35,609 nucleotides of DNA from Chlamydiota bacterium (GCA_023269435.1 JAHFTJ010000004.1:1-35609); one strand, 5' to 3'; positions 18,904-27,842 are shown, counted from the first letter of the stretch. A program made the numbers and translations. The notes: generated by a model not told the origin, from the letters alone.

Positions 18904-19024
18904 CTCATAATTAGTGTTTTTTTATAGACTAATAAATTACACCTTTGGCACAACAGTAATTTAGAAGGTGTAGCAAACTTTATAAGGTTTACTACACTTT
19001 TCGATAATTAAAAAGAGGTGAAGG

Positions 19025-19300
19025 ATGGAAAAGGAAAAGTCAAAAACAAGAGCAGCATCGTCTGCATTTATGAAACCACTCAAATTAAGTAGTGAATTAG
19101 AAGTAATAGTTGGTAAAGGGCCACTACCCAGGACTGAAGTCACAAAAAAACTTTGGATATACATCAAAAAACATAACCTCCAAGATCCAAATGATTTACG
19201 AAGTATAAAACCAGATGAAAATTTAGCTAAAGTATTTGGTTGCAAAAAAGCTGTAAATATGTTTCAAATGACTAAATTAATAAGTAAACACCTGACTTAG
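19025..19300 (+). CDS. SWIB/MDM2-domain protein
   Basis: FMKPLKLSSELEVIVGKGPLPRTEVTKKLWIYIKKHNLQDPNDLRSIKPDENLAKVFG is a clear SWIB domain. SWIB lies near truA and prfB in Chlamydia. Confidence 0.92.
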   Translation: MEKEKSKTRAASSAFMKPLKLSSELEVIVGKGPLPRTEVTKKLWIYIKKHNLQDPNDLRSIKPDENLAKVFGCKKAVNMFQMTKLISKHLT

Positions 19301-19312
19301 AAAAGAAGTTTA

Positions 19313-20056
19313 ATGAATAAGTATAAAATGGTTATAACATACGATGGCTCTAACTATTGCGGTTGGCAAATTCAAAAAAATGGAATTTCCATTGAAGGGG
19401 TAATCAGCAACACTATATCTACAATTTTACAAGAAAATGTATTTGTATGTGGAGCTGGACGAACCGATTCAGGAGTTCACGCAAAGGGGCAAGTCGCCCA
19501 CTTTTCGTCTAGCAAGGTTAGAGACTATCGAGTTTTAAAAAAAAGTTTAAATGCTTTATTGCCAAGAGACATCAGGGTGTTAGAACTAACTCTTGTTGAA
19601 GATGACTTTCATGCAAGATTTTCCGCTAAAGAAAAAATTTATACATACGAAATCGTTACATCAAAAATACAAATGCCATTCGACAGATGTTACGCATTAC
19701 ATTTTCCATTCAAACTAGATGTAGATAAAATAGAAGAATCTCTACATTATTTCATTGGTAAAAAAAGTTTTTTATCATTTACAACGAAAACAAAAAGAAT
19801 TACAACACATGAAGATGCGACGAGAACGATTTATGAATTATCTTTAATACACAATTGTCAAGGTTTTTCATTGCGTTTCAGGGGTGACGGATTCTTATAC
19901 AGGATGGTAAGAAATATAACTGGAACGCTTCTAGATATAGGTCAAGAAAGGTTGCTTTCCGAAGAACTTCCATCGATTTTTATCTCTGGTAATAAAGATA
20001 AAACACATAGATCTGTACCTCCACATGGATTAACATTAAATGAAGTTTGTTATTAA
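19313..20056 (+). CDS. truA: tRNA pseudouridine(38-40) synthase
   Basis: MVITYDGSNYCGWQIQKN, GAGRTDSGVHAKGQVAHF and FRGDGFLYRMVRNITGTL. Confidence 0.95.
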   Translation: MNKYKMVITYDGSNYCGWQIQKNGISIEGVISNTISTILQENVFVCGAGRTDSGVHAKGQVAHFSSSKVRDYRVLKKSLNALLPRDIRVLELTLVEDDFHARFSAKEKIYTYEIVTSKIQMPFDRCYALHFPFKLDVDKIEESLHYFIGKKSFLSFTTKTKRITTHEDATRTIYELSLIHNCQGFSLRFRGDGFLYRMVRNITGTLLDIGQERLLSEELPSIFISGNKDKTHRSVPPHGLTLNEVCY

Positions 20057-20085
20057 ATCGCAATTAGTTTAAAATGTTAGTTTAT

Positions 20086-20168
20086 GCCGATGTGGCGGAA
20101 TGGTAGACGCGATAGATTCAAAATCTATTCTTGGAAACAGGGTGCTGGTTCGAGTCCAGTCATCGGTA
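20086..20168 (+). tRNA. tRNA-Leu, anticodon CAA
   Basis: Acceptor GCCGATG/CATCGGT, anticodon stem-loop ATAGA-TTCAAAA-TCTAT, long variable arm, GGTTCGAGTCC T-arm. CCA is not encoded. Confidence 0.93.
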
Positions 20169-20181
20169 TATTTTTTAAATT

Positions 20182-21168
20182 ATGGATAGTAAGAGAACCA
20201 ATGAATGTCCATGTGGTAACGGAAAAACATATGAGAATTGCTGTAAAAAGTATCATTGTGGAGCCGTACCATCAAATGCACTAGATTTGATGCGTTCAAG
20301 ATACTCTGCATATGCACTTAATGTTCCAGATTATATAATAAAAACAACGCATCCTGCAAGTCCACAACATCATGAAAATAGACTTATGTGGAGGCAATCT
20401 ATCTCTAAATTTTCTAAATCGTCTTCATATGATAAACTTGAAATTTTAGATTTCAAAGAAAATAGGTCGATAGCTAATGTAACTTTCACTGCTTATATAA
20501 GACAAAACAACCAAGATGCGACATTTACAGAAAAAAGTTATTTTGAAAAAGTAAATGGTAAATGGTTGTATCGCAATGGTCAATTAAAAAATGGGCATGC
20601 ACCGAATTTAATAACAACAGACCAATTAAAGATGTTACCATTAGCATATTACGGAGACCAAATACTAAGAAAGAGGGCAGCTCCAATAAATGAAATAACA
20701 GATGATATAAAAATTTTAATAAATGAAATGATTGATACTGTTGATGGATGCAACGGAGTTGGCATAGCAGCACCACAAGTTCATCATTCTATAAGATTAT
20801 TTATTATAAGAAAGCCTATAAATATTGAAAATAACAATTTTGACTGTGGAGATATAGAGGTTTTCATAAATCCTGTATTATCAGAACCAAGCGCAGAGAC
20901 ATGGATTGAGTCTGAAGGATGTCTATCTATACCAACTATACATTCAGATGTAGAACGTCCAGTTAAAATAACCGTAGAATATACAGACATAAATGGAATA
21001 CGCCATAAAAAACGAGTTAGTGGCTGGGAAGCTAAAATTATAATGCACGAAAACGATCATATTGACGGCGTTTTATTTGTCGATCGGACAACAAAAGAGG
21101 AAAAAAAAGAACTAAAACCGTTATTAAACAATTTAAAAAAAAGAATACATGACAGAACTGAATTGTAA
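20182..21168 (+). CDS. def: SEC-C/YchJ (UPF0225) domain fused to peptide deformylase
   Basis: N-terminus CPCGNGKTYENCC (CXC-X8-CC), LMRSRYSAYALNVPDYIIKTTHP and SYFEKVNGKWLYRNGQ are YchJ-like. C-terminus has PDF motifs GVGIAAPQ, EGCLS and HENDH. Confidence 0.9.
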   Translation: MDSKRTNECPCGNGKTYENCCKKYHCGAVPSNALDLMRSRYSAYALNVPDYIIKTTHPASPQHHENRLMWRQSISKFSKSSSYDKLEILDFKENRSIANVTFTAYIRQNNQDATFTEKSYFEKVNGKWLYRNGQLKNGHAPNLITTDQLKMLPLAYYGDQILRKRAAPINEITDDIKILINEMIDTVDGCNGVGIAAPQVHHSIRLFIIRKPINIENNNFDCGDIEVFINPVLSEPSAETWIESEGCLSIPTIHSDVERPVKITVEYTDINGIRHKKRVSGWEAKIIMHENDHIDGVLFVDRTTKEEKKELKPLLNNLKKRIHDRTEL

Positions 21169-21835
21169 CGATATCTCTCTATTAGATAAATTCGAACTCG
21201 TCTGTTTAGATTTTGATGGTCTTCTAGTTGACACCGAACCGATCCATTATTTAGCATATAAAAAAATGTTATCCAATAGGGGGATAGACCTAAACTTAGA
21301 TTTTCTATCATACTCAATGTACGCGCACGATGTAACTGGTAAATCACTCGGCAACTATGTGTTAGAAAAGAACCAGTCAATTAAAGATTGGGATCAGTTG
21401 AGAATAGAAAAACAAGCGATATATACTGAAATCATAACGAATTCACAAATAAAATTGATGGAAGGTGTCGATGAATTCTTCAAATATTTAAAAAAAAGAA
21501 AAATTCTAATGTGTGTTGTCACAAACTCAATGGTTGGAGATACAAATATCATACGAAAACAACTTCCCATTCTCAATCAAATTCCCATTTGGCTCACTAA
21601 AGATATGTATGCTCGTGGAAAACCGTACCCAGATGGTTATCTATGCGCGTTAAAACATTTTCAAAATATCAGATCTGAGAAGGTTGTTGGGCTCGACGAC
21701 ACTTTAAAAGGTATATCAGCTATGCAACTTGCTAATATTTTTCCTATTTTAGTGTGCAGTAAAGACCACCCTCAATTAAAAATTAAATCAACTATTACAC
21801 ATTTTTTTTCATTGAAAAATATATTAATTTCTTAA
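21149..21835 (+). CDS. HAD-superfamily (subfamily IA) phosphatase/phosphomutase-like hydrolase
   Basis: LVCLDFDGLLVDTEPIHYLAYKKML motif I, CVVTNS motif II, KPYPDGYLCAL and VVGLDDTLKGI motifs III/IV. Confidence 0.85.
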   Translation: MTELNCNDISLLDKFELVCLDFDGLLVDTEPIHYLAYKKMLSNRGIDLNLDFLSYSMYAHDVTGKSLGNYVLEKNQSIKDWDQLRIEKQAIYTEIITNSQIKLMEGVDEFFKYLKKRKILMCVVTNSMVGDTNIIRKQLPILNQIPIWLTKDMYARGKPYPDGYLCALKHFQNIRSEKVVGLDDTLKGISAMQLANIFPILVCSKDHPQLKIKSTITHFFSLKNILIS

Positions 21836-22618
21836 ATAACCATTATGAGCCATATTCCAATTGTAGTTAACTGCTTCATTTAACGATCTATCCCTTTTAA
21901 CTTCTATTGTAATGTATTGATAAGGATGACGATTATCAAAATCTCTACCTTCCCCCTCCAATCTAAATTTAATAATTATTTCATTGTTATGCCAATTTCT
22001 ATCGCCTACACCATTAATAAAATGTTGATAACCGATATCTTTATCATCTTGATAAAATTGCATAATTAACTTAACTACTTGCAGTAAATTATCTTCATAC
22101 CCTTCTACATAAAAATCGACCTCTGCCCCTATTTGATGTTTAGAAGTTTGATTTGCCTTTGACAAATCTGAGTAAATATTATGTTCGGGACATCTGTGCC
22201 CACATGTAATAACAACTTTACTTGATGTGGTTTTTTGAATATAATTTAAAATATCTATCATAATAGGGTAGACAAACTCTTTCCCATTTTTATATGGAAG
22301 TCCATGACAATCTATCCCATCACAATCGCAATACTCTTTTCCATCTAATACGCGATTGCCATTAATACTACTCCCTTTACATCTAAAGTAGTCTTTAGTA
22401 ATTTTTAAATATTTACAATCTTGCGCCTCTTCCCAGGGATACTTAACTCTTTGTTGCCAAACAGCATCATCATTTACGAAAAAAAAATCATCGTGCATAC
22501 GAAATATTATCTCTTTTTTTTCGTTTAATTTGCGTATCCTCTCCTTTTCAGATTCCTCCATACTTGAGCAACTAAAAAGCAAAAAAGCCAACATAAAACA
22601 ATAATTCAATTTCATCAA
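21824..22618 (-). CDS. Putative lipoprotein with M15-like (D-Ala-D-Ala carboxypeptidase-type) domain
   Basis: Lipobox-like AFLLFSC; VVITCGHRCPEHN, SKHQIGAEVDFYV (approximates SxHxxGxAxD) and a late NWH. Confidence 0.6.
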   Translation of the reverse strand: MMKLNYCFMLAFLLFSCSSMEESEKERIRKLNEKKEIIFRMHDDFFFVNDDAVWQQRVKYPWEEAQDCKYLKITKDYFRCKGSSINGNRVLDGKEYCDCDGIDCHGLPYKNGKEFVYPIMIDILNYIQKTTSSKVVITCGHRCPEHNIYSDLSKANQTSKHQIGAEVDFYVEGYEDNLLQVVKLIMQFYQDDKDIGYQHFINGVGDRNWHNNEIIIKFRLEGEGRDFDNRHPYQYITIEVKRDRSLNEAVNYNWNMAHNGYLRN

Positions 22619-22754
22619 AAAGAATATTACAACTAATTAAATTGTTAAGAAAGGGGAAAGCTTTACTCGTACAAATAAATAAAAAAAAATTGTAAAAAAA
22701 TTTAATATATATTATAAATAAATTTATTGTTAATTTTATAAAAAGGAATGATAA

Positions 22755-23150
22755 ATGACATTTACTGCATATTGGTTAGAAAAACCAAATTCAAATTTTG
22801 AATCAACAAAAACCAATTATTTGCTTCATGTATATGAACAAAAAATAAACTGTAAAAAAAATACAGACGCGGAGACAGCTTTAATGAAAATTAAAGATTT
22901 TTTTTATATATTACTTAAAAATGATTATCTTTCTACGCAATTTATATACTGCTTTAACACTGAAACAGTTGATCAACTAAAGAGTAAAACTTATCAAGAA
23001 AAAAAACATTTATATCTTATGTTAAAGACATACTGCGATAAAGATAGCTCTTTATCAAATGAGTTAGTAGAATGCATAAACAATATATACAAAGAATACT
23101 TTATCGTTAAACTAGCTCATATAGAATGTGAAGATGGTTTTGATTTTTAA
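22755..23150 (+). CDS. Hypothetical protein
   Basis: AAAGGA SD and intact 131-aa ORF; no recognised motif. Confidence 0.45.
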   Translation: MTFTAYWLEKPNSNFESTKTNYLLHVYEQKINCKKNTDAETALMKIKDFFYILLKNDYLSTQFIYCFNTETVDQLKSKTYQEKKHLYLMLKTYCDKDSSLSNELVECINNIYKEYFIVKLAHIECEDGFDF

Positions 23151-23156
23151 CTCACC

Positions 23157-24779
23157 TTATAATATAGATAGATATTTATCTGTTATAAATTTTAATCTTT
23201 CATAATTAGAGATTTTTATTAGAAAAATATTTTTGTCATCGTTAGAGTGACGATATTTTTTTTTTGTGAAATAAGCCCAAGATGTCAATCCTTGTTTTAA
23301 GGCCAATTGGTAAGCAGTTTCATTTTCTAAATCCATTTCCAATACATCCATTTTCACACTGTATTCTTTACGTTCGAGTTCTAATAAAATATTCTCTATC
23401 AACTGTTTTGATCGTAACAAACTATATTTAAAAGATAAAATCTGTTCATCTAATAAAGATGGAGAAATATTCATTTGTGTGTTTTGCACCATATCATGTA
23501 TAATCCCTTTAATGTCATAAATAGAAGTTAAATATTTTTCAAAATCACTTTCATGTTTAATCCCATCAAACCCTATTCCACAACCTGTTCCGTCTATAAA
23601 GTCTCTATCTGAAAATTTCTTTGAGACTTGAGAAATTACATCAGATTCTATAATCCACTGAGTTGAAGTAATTTTGCCGTCTATTTCATGAAGCATTCCA
23701 GCTGTTAAACATCTATTTTCCTCCAAACTAGACTCAAACGAACTAATCACGCCATTGGAATATCTCTCTCCAAACACATAAGATAAATCTACACCAGCAA
23801 ATATAATTGGATTGCATCCAAAATATATAGCAGTCATTAATGCTACAGATGTTACTGACATCGCATTATCACTTAAACCCTCCAAAATTTTCATATCTTC
23901 TACGCCAATTTTCTCTTCTAGCCATTTTTCAATAAATCCACCAGTTCCTGTTACAGAATATCCAAGCGGTCCATTATGTGAATGAAAAATATTTTTATTC
24001 ACTCTAGTTGCAAAAACGATTGGAGTTTCATAAGATGTATGAAACATCAACCTATTAAACTCTTCAATATTTGGATCAAACGCAAAACCAATATGAGGGA
24101 CAATATTTAATGAATTAAGAGCTGTTATAGTAGATCCGCCAGCTAAAATAAGAGCCCTATCTTGCAACGATAACAATTTATCGCCAACAGTAGCAAGTGA
24201 CGGACCAGCTCCACATAAAATAGCAGGAACATTTTTAAATGAATTTTTCCATTTAACAAAAGAAAATGAATCGCATACACGATAAATATTATGGTAAATG
24301 TTATTAAACAAATAGTGATAATTAAGCATATCACTAAACGCTCCATCTCCAACGACACTTTTTTGTAGTAATAATTTTTTTAATTCAGCAAATACTATCT
24401 CATCATTTTTAAGATTTATAACATCTATACTGTTATATGGAAAATCAATCGCAACATCACCAACAAACTTTTCTAGCAAAACATCTTTCATACGAAATCG
24501 TAAATGAATTTGGTCATTATCAAATAATTTATCATCACCATTTAATTTCATGCGATGAATAACAGAGATGTCATCCTCTATAAATACTAAATCACGCTTA
24601 CAATCCTCTTTTATCCACTTCAAAAGCGTTTGTATTTTAGGCGAAAACCCATATACATACATCACTTCAACATCTTTAGGTATTATATCACAAAAAGACC
24701 ATTCGCAATTCTGCAATTTTTCGTATGGAAGAATTTGCATTAAAAATTCCATTTCTGGATAACGAGCATCTAACACCAT
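23157..24779 (-). CDS. DUF115 / Maf (MptE-like) family protein
   Basis: VPAILCGAGPSLATVGDKLLSLQDRALILAGGSTITALNSLNIVPHIGFAFDPN and PIIFAGVDLSY are the DUF115 core. Confidence 0.78.
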   Translation of the reverse strand: MVLDARYPEMEFLMQILPYEKLQNCEWSFCDIIPKDVEVMYVYGFSPKIQTLLKWIKEDCKRDLVFIEDDISVIHRMKLNGDDKLFDNDQIHLRFRMKDVLLEKFVGDVAIDFPYNSIDVINLKNDEIVFAELKKLLLQKSVVGDGAFSDMLNYHYLFNNIYHNIYRVCDSFSFVKWKNSFKNVPAILCGAGPSLATVGDKLLSLQDRALILAGGSTITALNSLNIVPHIGFAFDPNIEEFNRLMFHTSYETPIVFATRVNKNIFHSHNGPLGYSVTGTGGFIEKWLEEKIGVEDMKILEGLSDNAMSVTSVALMTAIYFGCNPIIFAGVDLSYVFGERYSNGVISSFESSLEENRCLTAGMLHEIDGKITSTQWIIESDVISQVSKKFSDRDFIDGTGCGIGFDGIKHESDFEKYLTSIYDIKGIIHDMVQNTQMNISPSLLDEQILSFKYSLLRSKQLIENILLELERKEYSVKMDVLEMDLENETAYQLALKQGLTSWAYFTKKKYRHSNDDKNIFLIKISNYERLKFITDKYLSIL

Positions 24780-26701
24780 ACTATTTTACCACCACTCCAA
24801 ATGCCTTTTCTAAAATTGACTATTTTTTTTTCATGAAATTTACGCTCAGAGAAATTGTCACCATTAAATAAACATTCGTACAAAATTTCACCATTTTTAT
24901 CGTAACATTTTTTATTAAAATTACCATCTTGTAGGTACTCAATTTCCTCAACTAAATTACCGCATTCGTCAAATTGTTTAAAAATACCAATGCGATTTCC
25001 ATCTTTATATTCTGACTCAACAATAAGCTCACCATTATCACTCCACAAACGATGAAAGCCTATCATTTTACCGTTATCATACTCACCAGATCTCTTCTTG
25101 CAACTCTTTGAATACAAATGAAAATCACCATGCAACCGACCGTTACAATAATTTACGCAACTCTTAATATCGCCATTTTCATAAAAAACTAACCATTTTC
25201 CGTTAGATTTACCATTTAAATAATTTTCAACGCTGTATAAATTGCCAGATTTATAATATTTTTTAACCTCCCCTTCCCTCTTGCCAAGAAAAAAAAACGA
25301 TTGAGACAACTCATTTTTAATTAAAAATGTCTCGCTATCAAATGAAGTTAGGACGTTTTTAAAAAACAAAAATTCAGATATTAGATAAGATATTTCATCA
25401 TTACCAACTTGACGTAAAAATATGCATTGAAACATGGCCCACAATGGTTTTAATAAATATTCATACAATGGACCATATTTTAGCTCACTCTCCAACAAAA
25501 TTCTATTATTTCTAAACGCCTCACTCTCTATGCCGTTTTCTAAAGAATATAGAAAATTATCTAGCTCATTTTTTCGCTTTTTATCGTAGATGTACAAAAT
25601 TACATTTTGTAACTTTAATTTATCTACACTATTGTAGTTAAATTTGTTTTGAATCATTATATCATGACAAATATCTACATCTAAGTTGAGACCTTCTATA
25701 AAAGTTTTATCACGATTATCTTTAATAAAATTATCGTTCCACATTTTCCCATAAAATAAATCTCTACGATCACCACCATCCATTCCAACAATGTAAATAG
25801 GATCACATCCTAAAAATTTTGCAACATTTAGTGAAAAATTTCCACAATTCCACCCACTATCGAATTCCCAATAATCGATCTTAATTTCATCATAAATCCA
25901 ATTCTCAATTCCAATGCCTTCATTCAAACCCATCCAAATTTTCTCACCACTATGCAATAAAAACATCTCTTTTGACATCCTATTTTGCATAAAAATTGGA
26001 AATGACAACTCATCTTTTATTGTTATATAATCTTTGTTGATCGAAAATGGGTCGATAAAAGCACCGAAATGCGGTTTAATACCACTTTTTATCAATTTCA
26101 ACATACTAGAGCCAGCAGCGATTATAATTGCTTTATTTTTAATAAATTGCAACTTATCGATTGAGCACTCTAAACTTTTACCGCTACCGCACACAATTGC
26201 CGGCTTACCACGATATAGATTCATAAATTGTCTGCCATCAACAATACGATCGCTATGAAGTAAATTAGATAAAACATTCTCTAAAATATTTTTTCCAAAA
26301 TCGCTATAATCAGAGACGATCATATGAGCACAATCTAACCATAACTTAAGATTATGTAGTTCACCAACAAACTGATTTTTTAAAAAAAGTTTTTCAAAAG
26401 CAATTTTCCTATATTGCGAATCTTCTGGAAGGATAATATTTATTTTTATATTAGAACAATTTTGAACATTTAGAAATGCAGCAATTTTTTCAACATTCCC
26501 TTCGACAAATACAATCTCGCCACCTTGTGATAGAAAATTAGACAACGAATCTAAGCATCGAACAACACCATCAATATAAATAACTTCTACGCCATCTTCT
26601 ACATTTATATTAATTTTTGGAAATAAATAAGATTTATCTCTATCAACTGTTAAAAGTTTAAAAGCTAAATATGGATTTTTTTCTTCTATCCAGTCTATCA
26701 A
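24770..26701 (-). CDS. DUF115 / Maf-like protein with C-terminal MORN/YwqK-like repeats
   Basis: KPAIVCGSGKSLECSIDKLQFIKNKAIIIAAGSSMLKLIKSGIKPHFGAFIDP, then repeats such as GEVKKYYKSGNLYSVENYLNGKSNGKWLVFYENGDIKSCVNYCNGRLHG. Confidence 0.75.
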   Translation of the reverse strand: MIDWIEEKNPYLAFKLLTVDRDKSYLFPKININVEDGVEVIYIDGVVRCLDSLSNFLSQGGEIVFVEGNVEKIAAFLNVQNCSNIKINIILPEDSQYRKIAFEKLFLKNQFVGELHNLKLWLDCAHMIVSDYSDFGKNILENVLSNLLHSDRIVDGRQFMNLYRGKPAIVCGSGKSLECSIDKLQFIKNKAIIIAAGSSMLKLIKSGIKPHFGAFIDPFSINKDYITIKDELSFPIFMQNRMSKEMFLLHSGEKIWMGLNEGIGIENWIYDEIKIDYWEFDSGWNCGNFSLNVAKFLGCDPIYIVGMDGGDRRDLFYGKMWNDNFIKDNRDKTFIEGLNLDVDICHDIMIQNKFNYNSVDKLKLQNVILYIYDKKRKNELDNFLYSLENGIESEAFRNNRILLESELKYGPLYEYLLKPLWAMFQCIFLRQVGNDEISYLISEFLFFKNVLTSFDSETFLIKNELSQSFFFLGKREGEVKKYYKSGNLYSVENYLNGKSNGKWLVFYENGDIKSCVNYCNGRLHGDFHLYSKSCKKRSGEYDNGKMIGFHRLWSDNGELIVESEYKDGNRIGIFKQFDECGNLVEEIEYLQDGNFNKKCYDKNGEILYECLFNGDNFSERKFHEKKIVNFRKGIWSGGKIVWC

Positions 26702-26720
26702 TATTTCACCAACTATAACT

Positions 26721-27344
26721 CTATTCTACATCTAAAATTCCAAGTGTATTATCACGACGTATATATATAACTTTAATTTTTTGATCTTCCTCCCCTCTGT
26801 AGACCATAAATCTATCTCTAGATAGATCCATTCTCATTGCAGCTTCATCTGTAGTCAAAATGCTCATTTTTTTAACTTTATGCTTAACTACTTTCGGTGG
26901 CTTAAGTTGATCTTCAATTTCTTGTTCACTCTCTTCCTCGATAGCGTCATTTATATCATAAAGTTCTTCAGTTTGCACATCAAGCACTTGTACTCCTAGA
27001 TCGACATCTGAAAACTTTCTGTCGCTATGAGATTTTATCATATCTTTCCACTTTATCAACTTACGTCTTAACCTACTGCAAGCCAAATCTATCGCCATGT
27101 ACATGTCATCCATAACACCATGCGTCACAATTTTAAAATGAGAGAATTTATACAAAATTTCTACGCTGCTCAACTCTCTATTTAATTCAAGTATTACAAC
27201 AACACTAATCACGGACGGAGTTAATTCATCAAGCTTTTGAAGCTTTCCATAAATATGTTTTTTTATAGCATCAGAGAGAGATAAATTTCTCCCTATAATG
27301 GTTATTTTATCTTGTTCATCTTTCAAATTCATCTTTGCACTCAT
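26721..27344 (-). CDS. hpf: Ribosome hibernation promoting factor, long form
   Basis: N-terminal S30AE fold (ITIIGRNLSLSDAIKKHIYGKLQKLDEL) and C-terminal KMSILTTDEAAMRMDLSRDRFMVYRGEEDQKIKVIYIRRDNTLGILDVE. Confidence 0.88.
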   Translation of the reverse strand: MSAKMNLKDEQDKITIIGRNLSLSDAIKKHIYGKLQKLDELTPSVISVVVILELNRELSSVEILYKFSHFKIVTHGVMDDMYMAIDLACSRLRRKLIKWKDMIKSHSDRKFSDVDLGVQVLDVQTEELYDINDAIEEESEQEIEDQLKPPKVVKHKVKKMSILTTDEAAMRMDLSRDRFMVYRGEEDQKIKVIYIRRDNTLGILDVE

Positions 27345-27413
27345 TTACACCTCGTTAAAACATAATAAATAAAATATGAGTTTACTCTATAGAGAATATT
27401 ATGTCAAAAAAAT

Positions 27414-27486
27414 CGCATCGGAAGGGACTCGAACCCCTAACCACTTGGTTCGAAGCCAAGTACTCTGTCCTTTGAGCTACCGATGC
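27414..27486 (-). tRNA. tRNA-Arg, anticodon UCG
   Basis: GCATCGG/CCGATGC acceptor, CTTGG-CTTCGAA-CCAAG anticodon arm, GGGGTTCGAGTCCC T-arm. Confidence 0.93.
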
Positions 27487-27519
27487 ATCGAAAAATTTAA
27501 GTAAAAATGTTATAAGATA

Positions 27520-27602
27520 TGCGAAAGGGGGGACTCGAACCCCCACAAGCGTAAGCTCACTACCACCTCAAGGTAGCGCGTCTACCATTCCGCCACTTCC
27601 GC
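27520..27602 (-). tRNA. tRNA-Leu, anticodon GAG
   Basis: GCGGAAG/CTTTCGC acceptor, CTACC-TTGAGGT-GGTAG anticodon arm, long variable arm, GGGGGTTCGAGTCCCCC T-arm. Confidence 0.93.
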
Positions 27603-27632
27603 TAAATAAAACAAATATGTATTATATAATGT

Positions 27633-27842
27633 ATGATGATAAAATGCTTTATTTTTCTAATAAAAATCTACAAAATTTGTTTTCGACCATTTGTAGGGTC
27701 ATGTTGTCGCTTTTATCCAACATGTAGCGACTATGGAATAGAAGCGCTCAAAAAATATGGGGCAATAAAAGGCGTTTACCTAATTTGCAAACGTCTTCTA
27801 AAATGCAACCCATGGCATAGTGGCGGCATAGACCAACCGTGA
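27633..27842 (+). CDS. yidD: Membrane protein insertion efficiency factor YidD
   Basis: CRFYPTCSDYGIEALKKYGAIKGVYLICKRLLKCNPWHSGGIDQP. Confidence 0.92.
   Translation: MMIKCFIFLIKIYKICFRPFVGSCCRFYPTCSDYGIEALKKYGAIKGVYLICKRLLKCNPWHSGGIDQP

Noticed and set aside
18910-18933. ATTAGT/ACTAAT hairpin after ORF 18565
   Set aside because: Only 6 AT-rich pairs with a 12-nt loop; likely chance at this composition.
18961-19245. 94-aa minus-strand ORF
   Set aside because: Antisense to the SWIB-domain gene; no independent support.
20084-20284. 66-aa ORF MPMWRNGRRDRFKIYSWKQGAGSSPVIG
   Set aside because: It is the translation of the tRNA-Leu gene plus the start of the deformylase fusion in another frame, a known spurious ORF type.
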